Assembly: GCA_003993805.1 (NCBI GenBank)
Contig: RSEF01000004.1
Location: 74,632,153-74,696,152, forward strand
DNA: 64,000 nt
Reading direction: 5' to 3'
From: Himantopus leucocephalus
Lineage: Eukaryota; Chordata; Aves; Charadriiformes; Recurvirostridae
The position numbers and the translations under genes were made by a program. The notes below the pieces were generated by a model that worked only from the letters and a program-made list of their open reading frames with translations, was not told the origin of the DNA and made no database searches. Shown here piece by piece: positions 48,703 to 61,404 of this stretch. The first letter of the stretch is position 1. Every line of letters begins with the position of its first letter.

Positions 48703-51066
48703 TTCTGTTGCTAATCATATATTATGAAGACTACTGTAACCTAGTCAGATTCCATTTTTAAAATAAAAAGAAAATATGAGGCAGCCTGACAGATTATATG
48801 AATCTACATTTTGTAAAGACTAAATTGTACTCTTCAGACCAGAGGGTCTCTGAATCATTAAGTCCCACTGGTAGTTTGGGTGCTAGACATCACATTGGTA
48901 TCTGACAGGCAAGCTGGTTCCTTGTTATTCCTCAAGTCCTTTCCATAAATAAGCAACCTCAGGTCACTTTACCGTTTCTTCAGGGTTTCCCTCATCTTCA
49001 CACTAAATGATAGTGACTGAAGACCTGAGATGAAAGAGTGGGTGCACTTACAGCTCCCTGAAACACATTGCGACCCCAGGCACCTCCTCTCCTGATGTAA
49101 GCCAGAGGCATCTTTCATAACCCACTGCAGACCATCTCGCTCTCCTTAGAAAATGTTATGTTTGGCTTGTTAGGAAAAACAAACACATTTCTAGAAGCAT
49201 GAAAAGAACTTTGAACAGCAGGCCACCTTTTCCCCAAATCAGTAGACCACCATTTTAGATGGATCAGTTGGATAGGAGATTTTCTGGTTTACTTTTTAAA
49301 AAGAATTATTAAATTCCGCCATAAAGATACTTCCAATTTGGAAACTTCTTAAAACATATACAGAAGGCTTTAATATCACATCAAAATGCAACAACAACAA
49401 CAAAACAAGGATGTTGTTTTCTTTGGCAGATACCAAACCAAATTCAGGGACATGCCAGTTATTTTCTAATAGGAGGAAATTAAACTTAACACTTCTGACT
49501 TGATAGTCCCTGATTTAGAATTATTAAATTTCATTTTTTGACCTGGATTAACTTTACCCAGAGAATAAGGTTATCTCAGCCTATTGCAAACTACACTGGA
49601 GCAAAGTCTGCACTCTAACACAAATTAAAACTATACAGAGCAGTTGAATCAATACTAGCACTCTAGTATCAATTAGATCAGATTTTTTTTTCCCCAGTAA
49701 CAAGAGTTCTACTTTACGTCATGTAACACAGGAAAGTTCAAATGGCAAACCCGAAAGCCTTGCCCAACAGGATACCCAACAGACTGTAACAATACAAGAA
49801 ACACCACGGCCCGTCAATATACACCTTAATTATCTAAAATACTAATTCACACAGTTTGATCCTCATCTGTATTCCGACTGATCAGTGTTTAAAATATCTT
49901 CGTAGACAGGGTTATTTATTTATATACATCCACTGCTGTAGAAGGGAAAACTAAGCTGTACTTTTTTTAAAAAACAAAAATTCTATCTGGTATTACATAA
50001 TAAAATCCCACTATCTTTCTCTTTCTCTCTTTTAACTCCTTATGAAAATAAATAAGCCAATTGTTACTGAGAAATGCTCCAGGGCTAAATAATATGCTTT
50101 TCCTCGCTCACAAGTTGTTATAGTTACATTAACTGCAAGGCAACAGCTACAAAAACATAATTAAAGCCATAGTTTTAAGAGATGAAACACTTCATATATT
50201 TCCCTGATAGAGATCAAGACTCAGCAATGTTTGCTATCTTTTATGAAAGCAAAAATTACTGCACAGAACAGGGAGAGCAATGAGGTTCCATAACATGCGA
50301 GAAACCTAATTTAGGAGTGAAGCTGCTGAGTTTAAAGAAAAAGATAAATGCGCTTGTCTGTCTTCCCTCCCCTCTGCACCCAGCATAATGAGGATTCAAA
50401 GCTATATATCAATTAACAAATCAATGAAATTTCTCCTGCTGCAAATTCTTTATGAATACAGATAGGATTAAGAAAGCACGGAGACCTCAAGGCAATATAT
50501 TACATTCAAATCATGAAGTTTCCTCTTCTGTCAAAAGAGCCATTAACCATTTCACTTCAACTAAATATGTATTTTACATGCATGTATCCCCACACACAGT
50601 ATAATACTTCTGTCTTCAAACACGTTTACTTCTTTTGGAGCTCTACAAAGATTTCAAATTGCATAATCTCCATTGTCAATTTTGGTATGAAAGAAGAAAG
50701 CCCAGACTGGCTAGGTAGAAGTTAGCTGGCAATTACACGTAAATAATTATACAGGCACTGTATGTTTGGAGGAAAACACAGGGAAGTTTTTTCTCTTCAG
50801 TAAATGAAGTTTCTGCTGTTCTTAACTACAGCATCTTTTTATCCATTAACACAGCATTACCAGTAAAAACAAATTATGATCATCCTCTACAGAACCAGGC
50901 TGATGAATATGCAGCCAGTAACCGCAGCCAGTTTAGGAACATGTAATTCTGAGCTGAAGACAGACCCCCAAACCTATTAATTACCAGGATCCATTAGTTA
51001 GCTTACTGCTCAAATGAGCAACATCTGAAGGGATAAAGGAGAGGGAGAACGGCATCAAATACTTAC

Positions 51067-51129
51067 CGCTCAGCACACAGTCCAGCATTTCTGCTACAGT
51101 GCTCTCCTGAAGGTTGTTAAGTGTCAGCT
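51067..51129 (-). other. Candidate 63-nt exon inside the large APBB2 intron
   Basis: A strong minus-strand acceptor (AGATTTCTTTTCTCCAAG) and a consensus donor (GCG/GTAAGT) frame 63 nt. It is open in one frame (LTLNNLQESTVAEMLDCVLS). That frame ends in phase 1, which does not match the phase-2 acceptor of the next APBB2 exon at 31227, so direct in-frame splicing would fail. It may be a 5' UTR exon. Confidence 0.3.
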
Positions 51130-51325
51130 CTTGGAGAAAAGAAATCTGACTTGCCTTTGTCACACTAGGAGCTGTAATTTGCCTTGCAGGCATTCACACA
51201 GAAGCTTTAGACTAATGGACCATAGCTTTGAAAATACAGCTCGAGACAAAGGCTACTCCTAACGTGAGACTGTTGTCTGGGGGAGAGGCTGAGGTTTTTT
51301 TCTTGTCACTTTTGAAGTTTCTTAC

Positions 51326-51770
51326 CTTTTTGTTGCAGCAAACAGGAATTTAATGCCAAGCACGTTATACACAAACACCCAACTCAACGCTCTGCCTGTT
51401 CCCCGTCTCCGTTAGCGTGTATCTAGGCACCAGATGATGCAAAGTGCACTTGATGCAGCCATGTACTTGTACTTCAACGACGGGGGCCGAATACCCCCGA
51501 GAACAGCAGCTCATTCATTTTGCATCGAGTTGAAGCGCATCATGTCAGCTCCCACTCTCCTCACGGACTGTGCACGCTTGTGTTCGCCGGCTCCAGCTGT
51601 GAGCAAGTGGGTGCTTCTCCCTGGAAGGCACCGCTCCATCAGGGGTGTGTCTTTTCCTCCCTTCCCATCTCTTTTACCATTTGCGCGCTCCCCACGCTCT
51701 GACCCGCAGAAGAGGCCCCTCTCCTCCCCCTTTAACAAATCTTCACTGCTACGCGTTGTGTTTCTAGCCT
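51326..51770 (-). promoter_or_regulatory. Candidate internal promoter and first exon inside APBB2 (CpG-rich block)
   Basis: 51380-51770 is CpG-dense compared with the surrounding AT-rich intron (for example CAACGACGGGGGCCGAATAC and GCGCGCTCC). Downstream in the minus direction it ends in a consensus donor AAAAAG/GTAAGA at 51326/51325. It fits an alternative APBB2 promoter with a non-coding first exon, or a separate lncRNA. Transcription is not shown by sequence. Confidence 0.3.
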
Positions 51771-54700
51771 GTGAACTTCCAGGATTAATCTACTGTGACA
51801 GAAGCAATCTTTTGGGGAAAGCTGAAGTGCGCAGGGAGTCTTCCCCTCCCAATTTTGCAAAACCAGTGCAAAGCTTTCACAGTGTGACTCTGAACTGAAT
51901 GCAGCAGAGAAAGAAAGTCTCTTTAAAAGGCAGCAAAGATTTACAGCCAAATCCAAAAATTCAGACAGAAGTACAACTGCATTTACTTCAATGAAATTAC
52001 ACCTGCTTATGCTGGAAGTGAGATTTATCCTTGAGCTGTAAAAACAAACACACCAAATAATTTGATTTTCCAGAACTGACACATGCAATAACAGCAAATC
52101 TAATTTAGAGGTGTTGCTTCCTCTAAAGGTGACAGTGAAAACAACATTCCCGGAGCTCCAGTTATTATTCGGCAAAACTCCCCATCAAATGTGCTCAACC
52201 AGCAATAAAGAGCTGCTTCCCCAGGGACTGCACTCAAAACACGGTGGGGCTTAAACCCCATCCTGGGGCGTTTGGCATTCACAGCTACCCGTGGAATTGC
52301 ACATCTCTCCTCCTGGATGCAGGGGAGGGCTGAAGGGAGGCAAACTCCAACCAAGGAACAATCCCAATGGCACGAGGACACGGACCACCACCCTGCTCAT
52401 CATTCTTCTCCATCCAAGGGACTCGCTCCTTCAAACGAGCCAGCAGAGCTGCTCGTGGGATCACACCCTGCCCTCCTCAAGGAAAACAAGCCAACATGGC
52501 AAACGCCCACCACCCAGCCTCTTTAAACTAGCTGAGCTCAATGTGAGTGAAAGCAGGACAAGGAACGCGACCACAGGTATTTCCACCAGCAGATTTGAGA
52601 GGGTGAAAAGCAGTTAAGGACAGTTTTCTGGCAGTCACTTCTTCCAGCCACACAGATGCATGGGGAGCAGGATGTTTGTTCACAGCTAAATATACCCTGC
52701 AAGTCTAGTGAGGTTCCTTCCTTCCCTCCTGCATATCGTCAACAAGGTTTGGCAGGATCAGTTACACTCAAGCAACAACCTGTGCCAGCCTGCAAGCTTT
52801 CCACTGATTTCCATTGATTTCCACGGGAGTAACAGGTTGGAATTTAATAAACAAATCTGTTGATGCTGCCTAAGAAGAGACAGATCCAACTCCTTCTTCT
52901 ACTGGATGCCCAGTACTAACAAGAATTCAAGGCCAGATAATAAGTTTTTCACTGAAGCAAACAAGTTCGTTCTTGAAAGCCTTGACACAAGTGTGGAACT
53001 CACTTGTAGGGAAAGAAAGGAGCATTTTTATGGACAAGTGAAATGGCACCTGAAACTGGTTAAATGGTGTAAGATACACACGTGCTACATTTTTAATCCA
53101 CGTTCCAATATGCATTCAACATAATTTGTTTAAACTTGCAAATGAAGACAGAATTAATCTGATAACTATGACAACTACCCTCTCCATCGCTGTTCTCCTC
53201 TTTCACTCTCAGCAAGTAGCATACAACAGGATATGGTAGTTTTCCAGCTGGCCAAACGACAGCACCCGTGAGAACAATGTCAGACTCCGACTTAAAAGGC
53301 TTCTAAAGAGAGAAGCCAAGCTTTGCCATTTTAATATGCTGGAACAGTTTGTGGGAGAGAACTGCTCTTCCCTGAACCTCTCTTCAGTACAAGAAAAGAG
53401 ATTCAGCAGAACTTTGGAAACCTGTAAAAATAAGTATAATTAAACTACATCCCAGTCTGAGTTTTTAGCTAGCTATCTAGCAAATGAACTGGGACTGAAT
53501 TCTAATTCTGTGTTGGTTTTGATATTTGGTGATACACGTGATACTTACTGTCTGTGCACTTTTCAGTAACAACGTGGCTTAGATACAAACATGCTGGTTC
53601 CGATGTTAAGAAATAACTTGCCTTGGTATCAGCATTTGAGCTTCCCGTTCCCTATACTCTCTGCTCCTCTAAGATTGTTGCTTCTAGTTGCTGTCTATAG
53701 AAAGGGCAGCAGCATTAGGAGGATCTCCTAGGGCTTGGCCAGGAGGTAGTTACTGAAAATGAAAAACCAATTTGGTCCAAATGTCTTCCCGTTTGTGCAC
53801 GTGCAACTTGCTTAGTAACTACAGCTGTGTCTCTCATGTTTGTTGTCCTGGCAAAACTTAGCTTTACCAATCCCATAAAAAAAAAGGTGAAGTAACTAAC
53901 TTCAAACATTAACTTAAAATTTTATATATAGGCTGTGGGGGTTGGTCGTGTCCAACTTCTGATTCCTTAGAACTTACTTTGCCAAATATATGTATTCTGA
54001 AAATGAAAGGTGAAATTTGTACAAAAGCCTTCTTTCACAAGCTGTGTTTTAAAGAATTATCATCAATAATACAAGCTTTGAGACAGGTCATAGAAGTTGC
54101 AGCACTTGGCATCAGCTGTCGAGTTTGGCTGATGGGCTCTCCCCAGCAACAACTGCTACCATAAACGATGTGAAAACATTTCCAGCACAAACACTGCACT
54201 GAGTCCCATTTCCCACTGCCCGCCAGCGCTCTGAGCTTGCAGCCAAATCACTAGGCAGGAGGGATCTTTTTAATGCACTTTACCTACAGGCTGCAAAAGA
54301 AATGAGCTTGCAGCAGGTAATGGGTCAAATTTACACCAACAAAAATATGACAAGCAGCCAGACCTGGCAAGGTGAAAACTGCCCAGGAGAGCTCTCAGCT
54401 GATGAAGATCCAACGAATTCAACTCCTGCACTGCCAAAAATGCCAGGTTCAAGGCAGCAGGGGTGTTTCGGGGCATGCCTGGTGTATAAATACAACACAT
54501 GTTGTTCCAGCCTCACACAGGTATCACGTGGTGCCCTCTCGTGGGACCCCAACTGGGTTGCATCCCCCAAGCTGCTGTGCTCCTCACTGGAGATGAGGTT
54601 CAGCCAAGCTCATAATCAGGGAGTGAATATTTAGCACCGTAAAGAATCTGGGCAGATCTCCATGCACTTGGCAATGATGATGTGCCCAATTCTCTAGTTA

Positions 54701-54897
54701 AACTGCCAGTGAACAGCAGGGCATCCAAGTAAATGAAATTAGCTTATACTCTAGACACAGGGGTGGGACCACATTATCCCCAAATTGATCAATACTCCTA
54801 TTGCACAACCAGAAGCTATTTACCTCTGAGCAAAATACAGAGTATCCCATCACGCACAGCCCTGGTAATACAAGCAGAGCCGTGGCTAGACTAAAGA

Positions 54898-55270
54898 GAA
54901 AACCACTACCAGCAGCTGAGATCTTCATACATATCCTGGGCATGTACAAGGGTTTCACGTACGGAAAACTTTGAGGAAAAAAGAAGGAGTTTATGAGTAA
55001 GGCACGAGGATTCAGGTTGCAGTTTATTTCAGTTTGAACATAAGGAAAGTGATACTATAATACACGTGATACAAATTCACANGAAAACCACTACCAGCAG
55101 CTGAGATCTTCATACATATCCTGGGCCTGTACAAGGGTTTCACATACGGAAAACTTTGAGGAAAAAAGAAAGCGTTTATGAGTAATGCACCAGGATTCAG
55201 ATTGCAGTTTATTTCAGTTTGAACATAAGGGAAGTGATACTATAGTGACAAATTCACGNATACAAATTCA
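54898..55270. repeat. Diverged tandem duplication of about 185 bp with single Ns at the joints
   Basis: Copy 1 (54898-55081) and copy 2 (55083-55258) both start GAAAACCACTACCAGCAGCT and end near ACAAATTCAC, with roughly ten substitutions and a small deletion. Single Ns sit at 55082 and 55259, and ATACAAATTCAC recurs after the second N. It could be a true tandem duplication or two haplotypes joined by the assembler. Confidence 0.85.
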
Positions 55271-56154
55271 CATTGTGAGGCCAAGGGTGTAATTTTTGCA
55301 GGTGAGGAGGTAGTTAGCCCCAGCAGCTCCACTCAGACCGCTGGCTCACAGTTGTAGACCAGTAGACTTGCAGTCCTACATTTGAGATAAAAGCAGAAGC
55401 AGGTTTGCATCCCAGCTCCTGCACCTGCAGCACTCAAAGCTCCACTTCTGCCCTACAGAAAGAGAAACAAACGTTTCCCAAACTTGATCTGCCTTTTGCT
55501 ATTCTGAGGCATCCATCCCATCTTGAAGCAAAACATTTTGACATTTCCAGGAGACAAAAAATTAGTCCTTTTCAAAAAACTCAGAGCGCAACAATAATTT
55601 TGTTTATAACAACCTAGTACCTTAAAACCTCCCACCCTATCATTGTGATCATCTACTTTCATCACAAATTACTGAGCAGCAACAGCAGTGCACAATCTTC
55701 TAATTTATCTGAAATTTCCTATTATTTTCAACAAGAGCGGGGAGAAGGTGAGGGACAAGTGAGGAAACATTTCATAAAGTTTAAATCCTGGATTCAGACA
55801 GGGATATGAGTATCTCCACACACAGCACAAACCAAATTTCCAGCATCCGTGGATGGATGAGGAAAGCTTGAAATACTACCTTGAATCCTAAACGCTCCAA
55901 AGTGACAGACTGAGTAGCATTTATGAATGCCTGGGTTGGCAATATCCCAGAAGGGCTTTGTTTGTATTTTACACTAAGGACCTTGAAGCCACATAGGTAC
56001 TTCACAAATGAATAGAGGGCACGAGTAATTGCTCAGTTTGCTTTGTCTAATTCATCTCATTATGTTCCTGGTGGTAGCTGAGCAAAAGCAGAGCTGAAAA
56101 GCAATTTTCTTAAGAAAATATACACATGTCATCTCCCCCCTCCAAGGATTTTAA

Positions 56155-56185
56155 AAAACAAAAACAAAAACAAAACCAATCAAAA
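56155..56185. repeat. (CAAAAA)n simple repeat
   Basis: Repeated CAAAAA/CAAAAC units in the APBB2 intron. Confidence 0.85.
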
Positions 56186-58660
56186 CCTGAAACTTCCTTG
56201 GTATATCTGTTTTCTGGTGGTTTGGGTACTTTTTATCTTAAACATATATGTATATTGTTGGAGATACACATGTAAAGTTTCTTTACATTCTACAAACAAA
56301 CCCAATAGGAACAGGGCAATAATAAACTACTTAGTCAATGAAGAAAGACTGATAAGAAATAACTACAAAGCAAAAGCAATTCAATACATCCTTAGCAAAC
56401 TGAACTAGACCTGCTATCATCTTGCCAAAAGAAGGACCTTAACTACTATGAGATTGTGTCTGCCATCATAGAGGGCAGGCCGTAAGGACCCAGGTGGACC
56501 TTTCCAGTCTGAGCTACTGAAAAATTATTCTGTGAGTAATCTACAGTTCCTCTTTCTGTGTCTTCTTGACAAATAGAGTATCATCCCAAACACTGCCATG
56601 TGTCAGTAACAGGTATCCTAGAATACAGGCAAGCTCACTTTCACAGGTGCTTTTCCGAAGCAGAAAAATTAATTTACTTCACTGTTGTGAAACATCAGAT
56701 CAGCAGGATACCGGGTCAAATACTGAAGCCAGCCACCTTGCCTGACCTCGCAGACCTCAAACTCTTTCATACTCAGAATTCTAAGATTCATAGCAGGCTC
56801 GTTACCTTTCCGCCTGCTATTTTGTTCTCTACAAGAACCACCTTAACCCCGCAAAGAACATTTAAACCATCCTGCGCCTCCCAGAAATATTACATTGATT
56901 TTGCAAAACAGTATCCAGGTCCGCATCTGTAAGTTTATGGACTAACTGAACTCATGTTGAAGTTAATAAAAAACTTCCCAGCAATTAAAAGGGAAATTTG
57001 GTCAGACTCAGGGGGCACACAAGCATATGTCCGACCAGCTTTGAAATTAATCAAGGTGGGAGAGGGAAACTCCAGGCAGTAAAATATAGAAACTCTAGAG
57101 ACAGCTCAGTTCTATGTTTAATGCATCATTCAAATTATAAATTGAAATTATTTTTATGGCATTAAGATGAATAGCATTTTTGTGAAGCAGACAATCGTCA
57201 CAAGACATACAATGCACATGGATTTTTCATTGTCATTACACACAATTTTCTTCTTGCAAAAATAGACGTTCATGTAACACAGTTTGTAAATACAAAAACA
57301 AGTCAGTCAGTAAAAAAACCCCTAAATATTTCAGACATTTGAATTATCTGTTGAAAAAAATCTTTTAGTTTGCTCAAATTAGTGTTCCAGTTTCTGCAAA
57401 TCAATCTGCACATATCAAAGAGACTTTAGTAGGCGATCTACCTCCACTGCCAGAGGGCAAATTGTGCTGAATCCCACTGACAAACAAAGGCCCTTTTCCC
57501 TGGTGGAGCCAATGTTAGGAATCAAGCCAACTACCATCCTCAGAATTAAAAGCCTGAAGAATGGGTAAGACAGTATATGCTATGATTTACATAAAGATGT
57601 ATCGCATATAAATATTTGAATTGCAATCAGCTAGTAGCAAACGTGGAAAAGCATCCCGAGGCAGATACCACTTCAATTATCTAAATGTCGCAAGTTGATA
57701 GCAAGAGCATCCTCTTATATTTTAAAGGCACATTCCAAGTTACACCAATGCAGTTCAGTCAAGTTTGTGACTGCATAGAAAGAGACAGAGGACAAAATTT
57801 GGACCTTATTTTACTATGGCATATACCAAATTCCAGAAGACCTTCAGTGGTCTACAAATACATAGGCATGTCAAAAGTTCCCTTGATATCAGGAGTATAA
57901 CACTGATGCAAACATGAAAAGTGTGTTTATGTAGGTAGATATAAATATTTACACAGTAAAGTAATATACAGAAACATCCTACCTCTCTCTAACCCACCAG
58001 TACAGTATGGACATAAACTGTTTGGATAGGAAAAAGAACTAGAGACAGGTAAATTTTTGGATGCACTTTTGCTTTTTACTTTGCTGTATTAGAAAGCTGT
58101 GAACGTCCCACATTTCATTAAGTGGCATAACAGAGATAATTGAACGAAACCCTTTCCACTGCACAGTAAGTTTTCTCCTCTGAATTACTTTTTCAGGAAT
58201 TATTTCCCTGGTAGAGTAACAATTTTCAGGAAGTCAATTTTTTGCCTACAATAGAAAACAGTAAGTGTAGTAAATACATGTCTTAGAAAAGGTCAACCTT
58301 TTCAAGTAAGCCACACCACATGCCAGAAAAGTCTGTTACTACTCACACAAACATACTATAATTAAGGTAACAAAGAGCTATATTGAACATCTCAGCCAGC
58401 ATGGTGCGTATAAGTATTCTTAGCACAATTTTTCTTAAAACACTGCTCTTTTCTTCAGTGGTCTATGCTCTCTGTGGCTTTTCTCCTCAGAAGGCTTTTT
58501 ATATGCTCACCTTATTAGTAACTCAACAGCTTCAATATAAATTAGACTAGCAAAGTGAAATCACTAGTGGACTAATTTGGTTTTCTCCCATCTGCTACAG
58601 AAACCTTCGACTAGACAATCTCTTGAGATGAGAACGAAAGAATACAGTAATGTTTTTCTT

Positions 58661-58718
58661 GTGTGTGTGGTTTTTTGTTTGGTTTTTTTTGTTTGTTTGT
58701 TTGTTTCTTTTTTTTAAG
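58661..58718. repeat. (GTTT)n simple repeat
   Basis: A GTGTGTGTGG tract runs into repeated GTTT units and a T-run. Confidence 0.9.
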
Positions 58719-61261
58719 AAAAGTGTTATTGAATTGAAATTATTTGACAGGCTGTCAAAGCCAAATTCTCTGGTGGAAATTTATTTCATGGGTGGCTCCC
58801 ACTATACACAGTCCCAACCATTGACATATCATCTGAGAGGTATGTAACTAAGAGTTTAACTTCAGTGCCGCCAAAGATGAAGGGGGTGAAAGGCAGGTGC
58901 CTTTAGTCGACACTGACCAGTTTGGGAAGGAGGATGCTATTTTTTGTTAGCATAGCCTCCGATGGCAGGAAGCAACAGATTGCGTATGCACCCAAGTGCA
59001 AGACCAGGCGAAGTAAACAAGCTAAGTTTAAACCACCTTTGATCATCACTTAAGACCAAAGTTTCTACCTGGGTGTTGAAAACAAGGCGGGCTGCAGAGA
59101 GCCTGGGAGCGGGATATTTTCTGTTCACAGCTACGGAGCTGGAGAGCAGTTGCCTTTTGCCTCACTTGCATCACTGATTTGCCACAGAGTTAAAGCAGCA
59201 GTTAAACGCAGGAATTCAGCCCACATGTAGCATCTGCTCGATTAACACACAGTGAAAAGAATAACAGAAGAAAGCATGGGATTTCTAGTCCAAACTGGAA
59301 GTCAGTAGTTCTCCTGAGCCAGACACCTTCGTAGGCGGCTCAGGCTATTCTCAAAGGACCTGTGTGACAGCCACTGGAGTTCACCTATTACCCTCGTGGT
59401 ATCCTAAAGCATTTGAGTTTAATAGCTGGAATCATAGGGAATGCATGGAGATTTTCTAGCACAAATCTGTAGAAAGACTTTAAGCCAGGGACTCAGTCAA
59501 TATGCCATCTTTTTTATTAATTGAGACAACTTTGACTACATCGCAGTGGTTATTTGTAGTCCAGGTTTAGACATATCGTTTGTCTTAACTGAAAGCTTTA
59601 CAGCTGAGCAATTCCAACCACTATTTAAAAAGCCTGCCTCCCAGAAGCAACACCAGATACAATTCCCAGATTATATGCAGTATTTTCCATTAATTCGTGA
59701 AAACAAGTACACAGTAGTAAAGACATTCTACAATAAAATACTTTAAAGAGGGTTCTGTTTAAGGTGACTAAGCAGTCGTTGACATGCTCGAGCTACTAGG
59801 AGAGCAAGCGACACATTTTAAATGGTTGTCTGGTTGTTTTCCCTAATAAGAAAGGAAACCTCCTGCCATTTTCCCTACTTCTTTACAAAGCAAATCCCAC
59901 AGCTCTACCCTGAGCTCTCCTTCAGGGGCTTCTCTGTTCCTGTCCCCTTCTCCCACAGAAATCCTTACAATTCTCCTCTTCTGTGTTTGTCTTAATTCCC
60001 TTGCTCTGTGTGACTTCTCCGCACTTGTGCTAATCCTACTGCTACTATGCTTCTCTGCTGCCATTTCTGCATTTAATCTTTTCAAAGGTTACCAAATATC
60101 TATAGCTCCATGGCCAAGATTGTCCCTAGGCACACCCTTTCTTCTCAGCTGCTCTCAAAGGGTGAATCCACAGTTTGTAAGCACCTGAGTTGCTCACAAG
60201 CCTCATCTGTAAAACTGAAAAATCCCTCACTGTCACATGTAATCATTTTTCATCTCATTAGTGGCATTAGGCACAAAGTATAGAGGGATGTTGCCCTAAC
60301 ACGGCTAAAGCCACTATTGATACAAAACCATCCATTGGTGCAAAACCATGGGTGCTTATTTCAAGTTAATACGGGCCTATTTCAATGCATCTTCAGTCTA
60401 CCATGTCTTTCATATTAAATCCCCAAACTAGAGTAAACCAGCTTCATTAATCAAAGTAAGAATGTGCACATACAGGTTTTGCACCCACTTAACTACATTT
60501 GTTTGAAAACACATCAATTCTGTAAGCTTGACTGGATTTCCCCTTTCACAGCTGTATTGTTTCATTACCCCCTCCTAGAACACGCTGCACTTGCAAACAA
60601 TAATGTCAGGCCTTATGGATATAAATGGGAAGTTTTATATAAATAATAACCTAGACCATTTCTTAGTGAGAGGGCAAAATGCTATCAAAGCACACAGAAA
60701 AGGATATTCAGATGCAGTTAGCTTAGAGAAAAGGAAAAAGGAAAAGATTCCTCTAAAAAACCAGCTAAGACTACAGGTGAGAAAAGCCAGTAAAATCCTC
60801 TTCTCCAGTGTAATCCCTCACCTATGCCCTATTTACGTGATTCCTCACAGTATGTTTCGTCCTTATTCCAAGGTTACGGGGACTGAGGGGAATAGGCAAT
60901 ATTGATTAATGGTGTCTCAGAGTTTGAAGAGTTCAGCTGGAATTACACGTTCCTTGAACGGTGTTATCATTTCAAAAGAGCAGGTGCAAAAACCACCTCA
61001 GTTTTAATTTATTTTATTTTCAGCTTTTCTTGACCACATCTCTTTAATGCAAAAGAGAAACTTTATGATTCATTATCTCATACAGCTTGATAAGCTTCTC
61101 TCACAGAACTGAAGAAAGACGCAATCTCAGAACATATTCAGTCATCACCTCAAAGGGGAGGCAAACCCTGAAGACCATAAACACCCCCCTGAATGATGCA
61201 GCTATAAGCCACACTGCATCACTGAAACCTGATGTTGTGTTGCTTGTACACAAAATATTTT

Positions 61262-61304
61262 AGAATCATAGAATCAATTAGGTTGGAAAGGACCTTTAAG
61301 ATCA
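61262..61304 (-). mobile_element. CR1 3' end running into an assembly gap
   Basis: AGAATCATAGAATCAATTAG and GGTTGGAAAGGACCTTTAAG are a CR1 3' terminus in minus orientation, cut off by the N block. Confidence 0.85.
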
Positions 61305-61404
61305 NNNNNNNNNNNNNNNNNNNNNNNNNNNNNNNNNNNNNNNNNNNNNNNNNNNNNNNNNNNNNNNNNNNNNNNNNNNNNNNNNNNNNNNNNNNNNNNN
61401 NNNN
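61305..61404. other. Assembly gap (100 N)
   Basis: Exactly 100 Ns, the conventional size for a gap of unknown length. It is flanked on the left by a minus-oriented CR1 3' end and on the right by ATGATTCTATGAAG, which resembles a plus-oriented CR1 3' end. Confidence 0.98.

Noticed and set aside
51434..51898. 154-codon plus-strand open frame
   Set aside because: No homology recognised, low-complexity composition, and it lies on the CpG-rich block where stops are rare by composition. More likely non-coding.
59843..60085. 80-codon minus-strand frame rich in Arg/Glu
   Set aside because: Arises from a C/T-rich stretch; no homology and no splice context.
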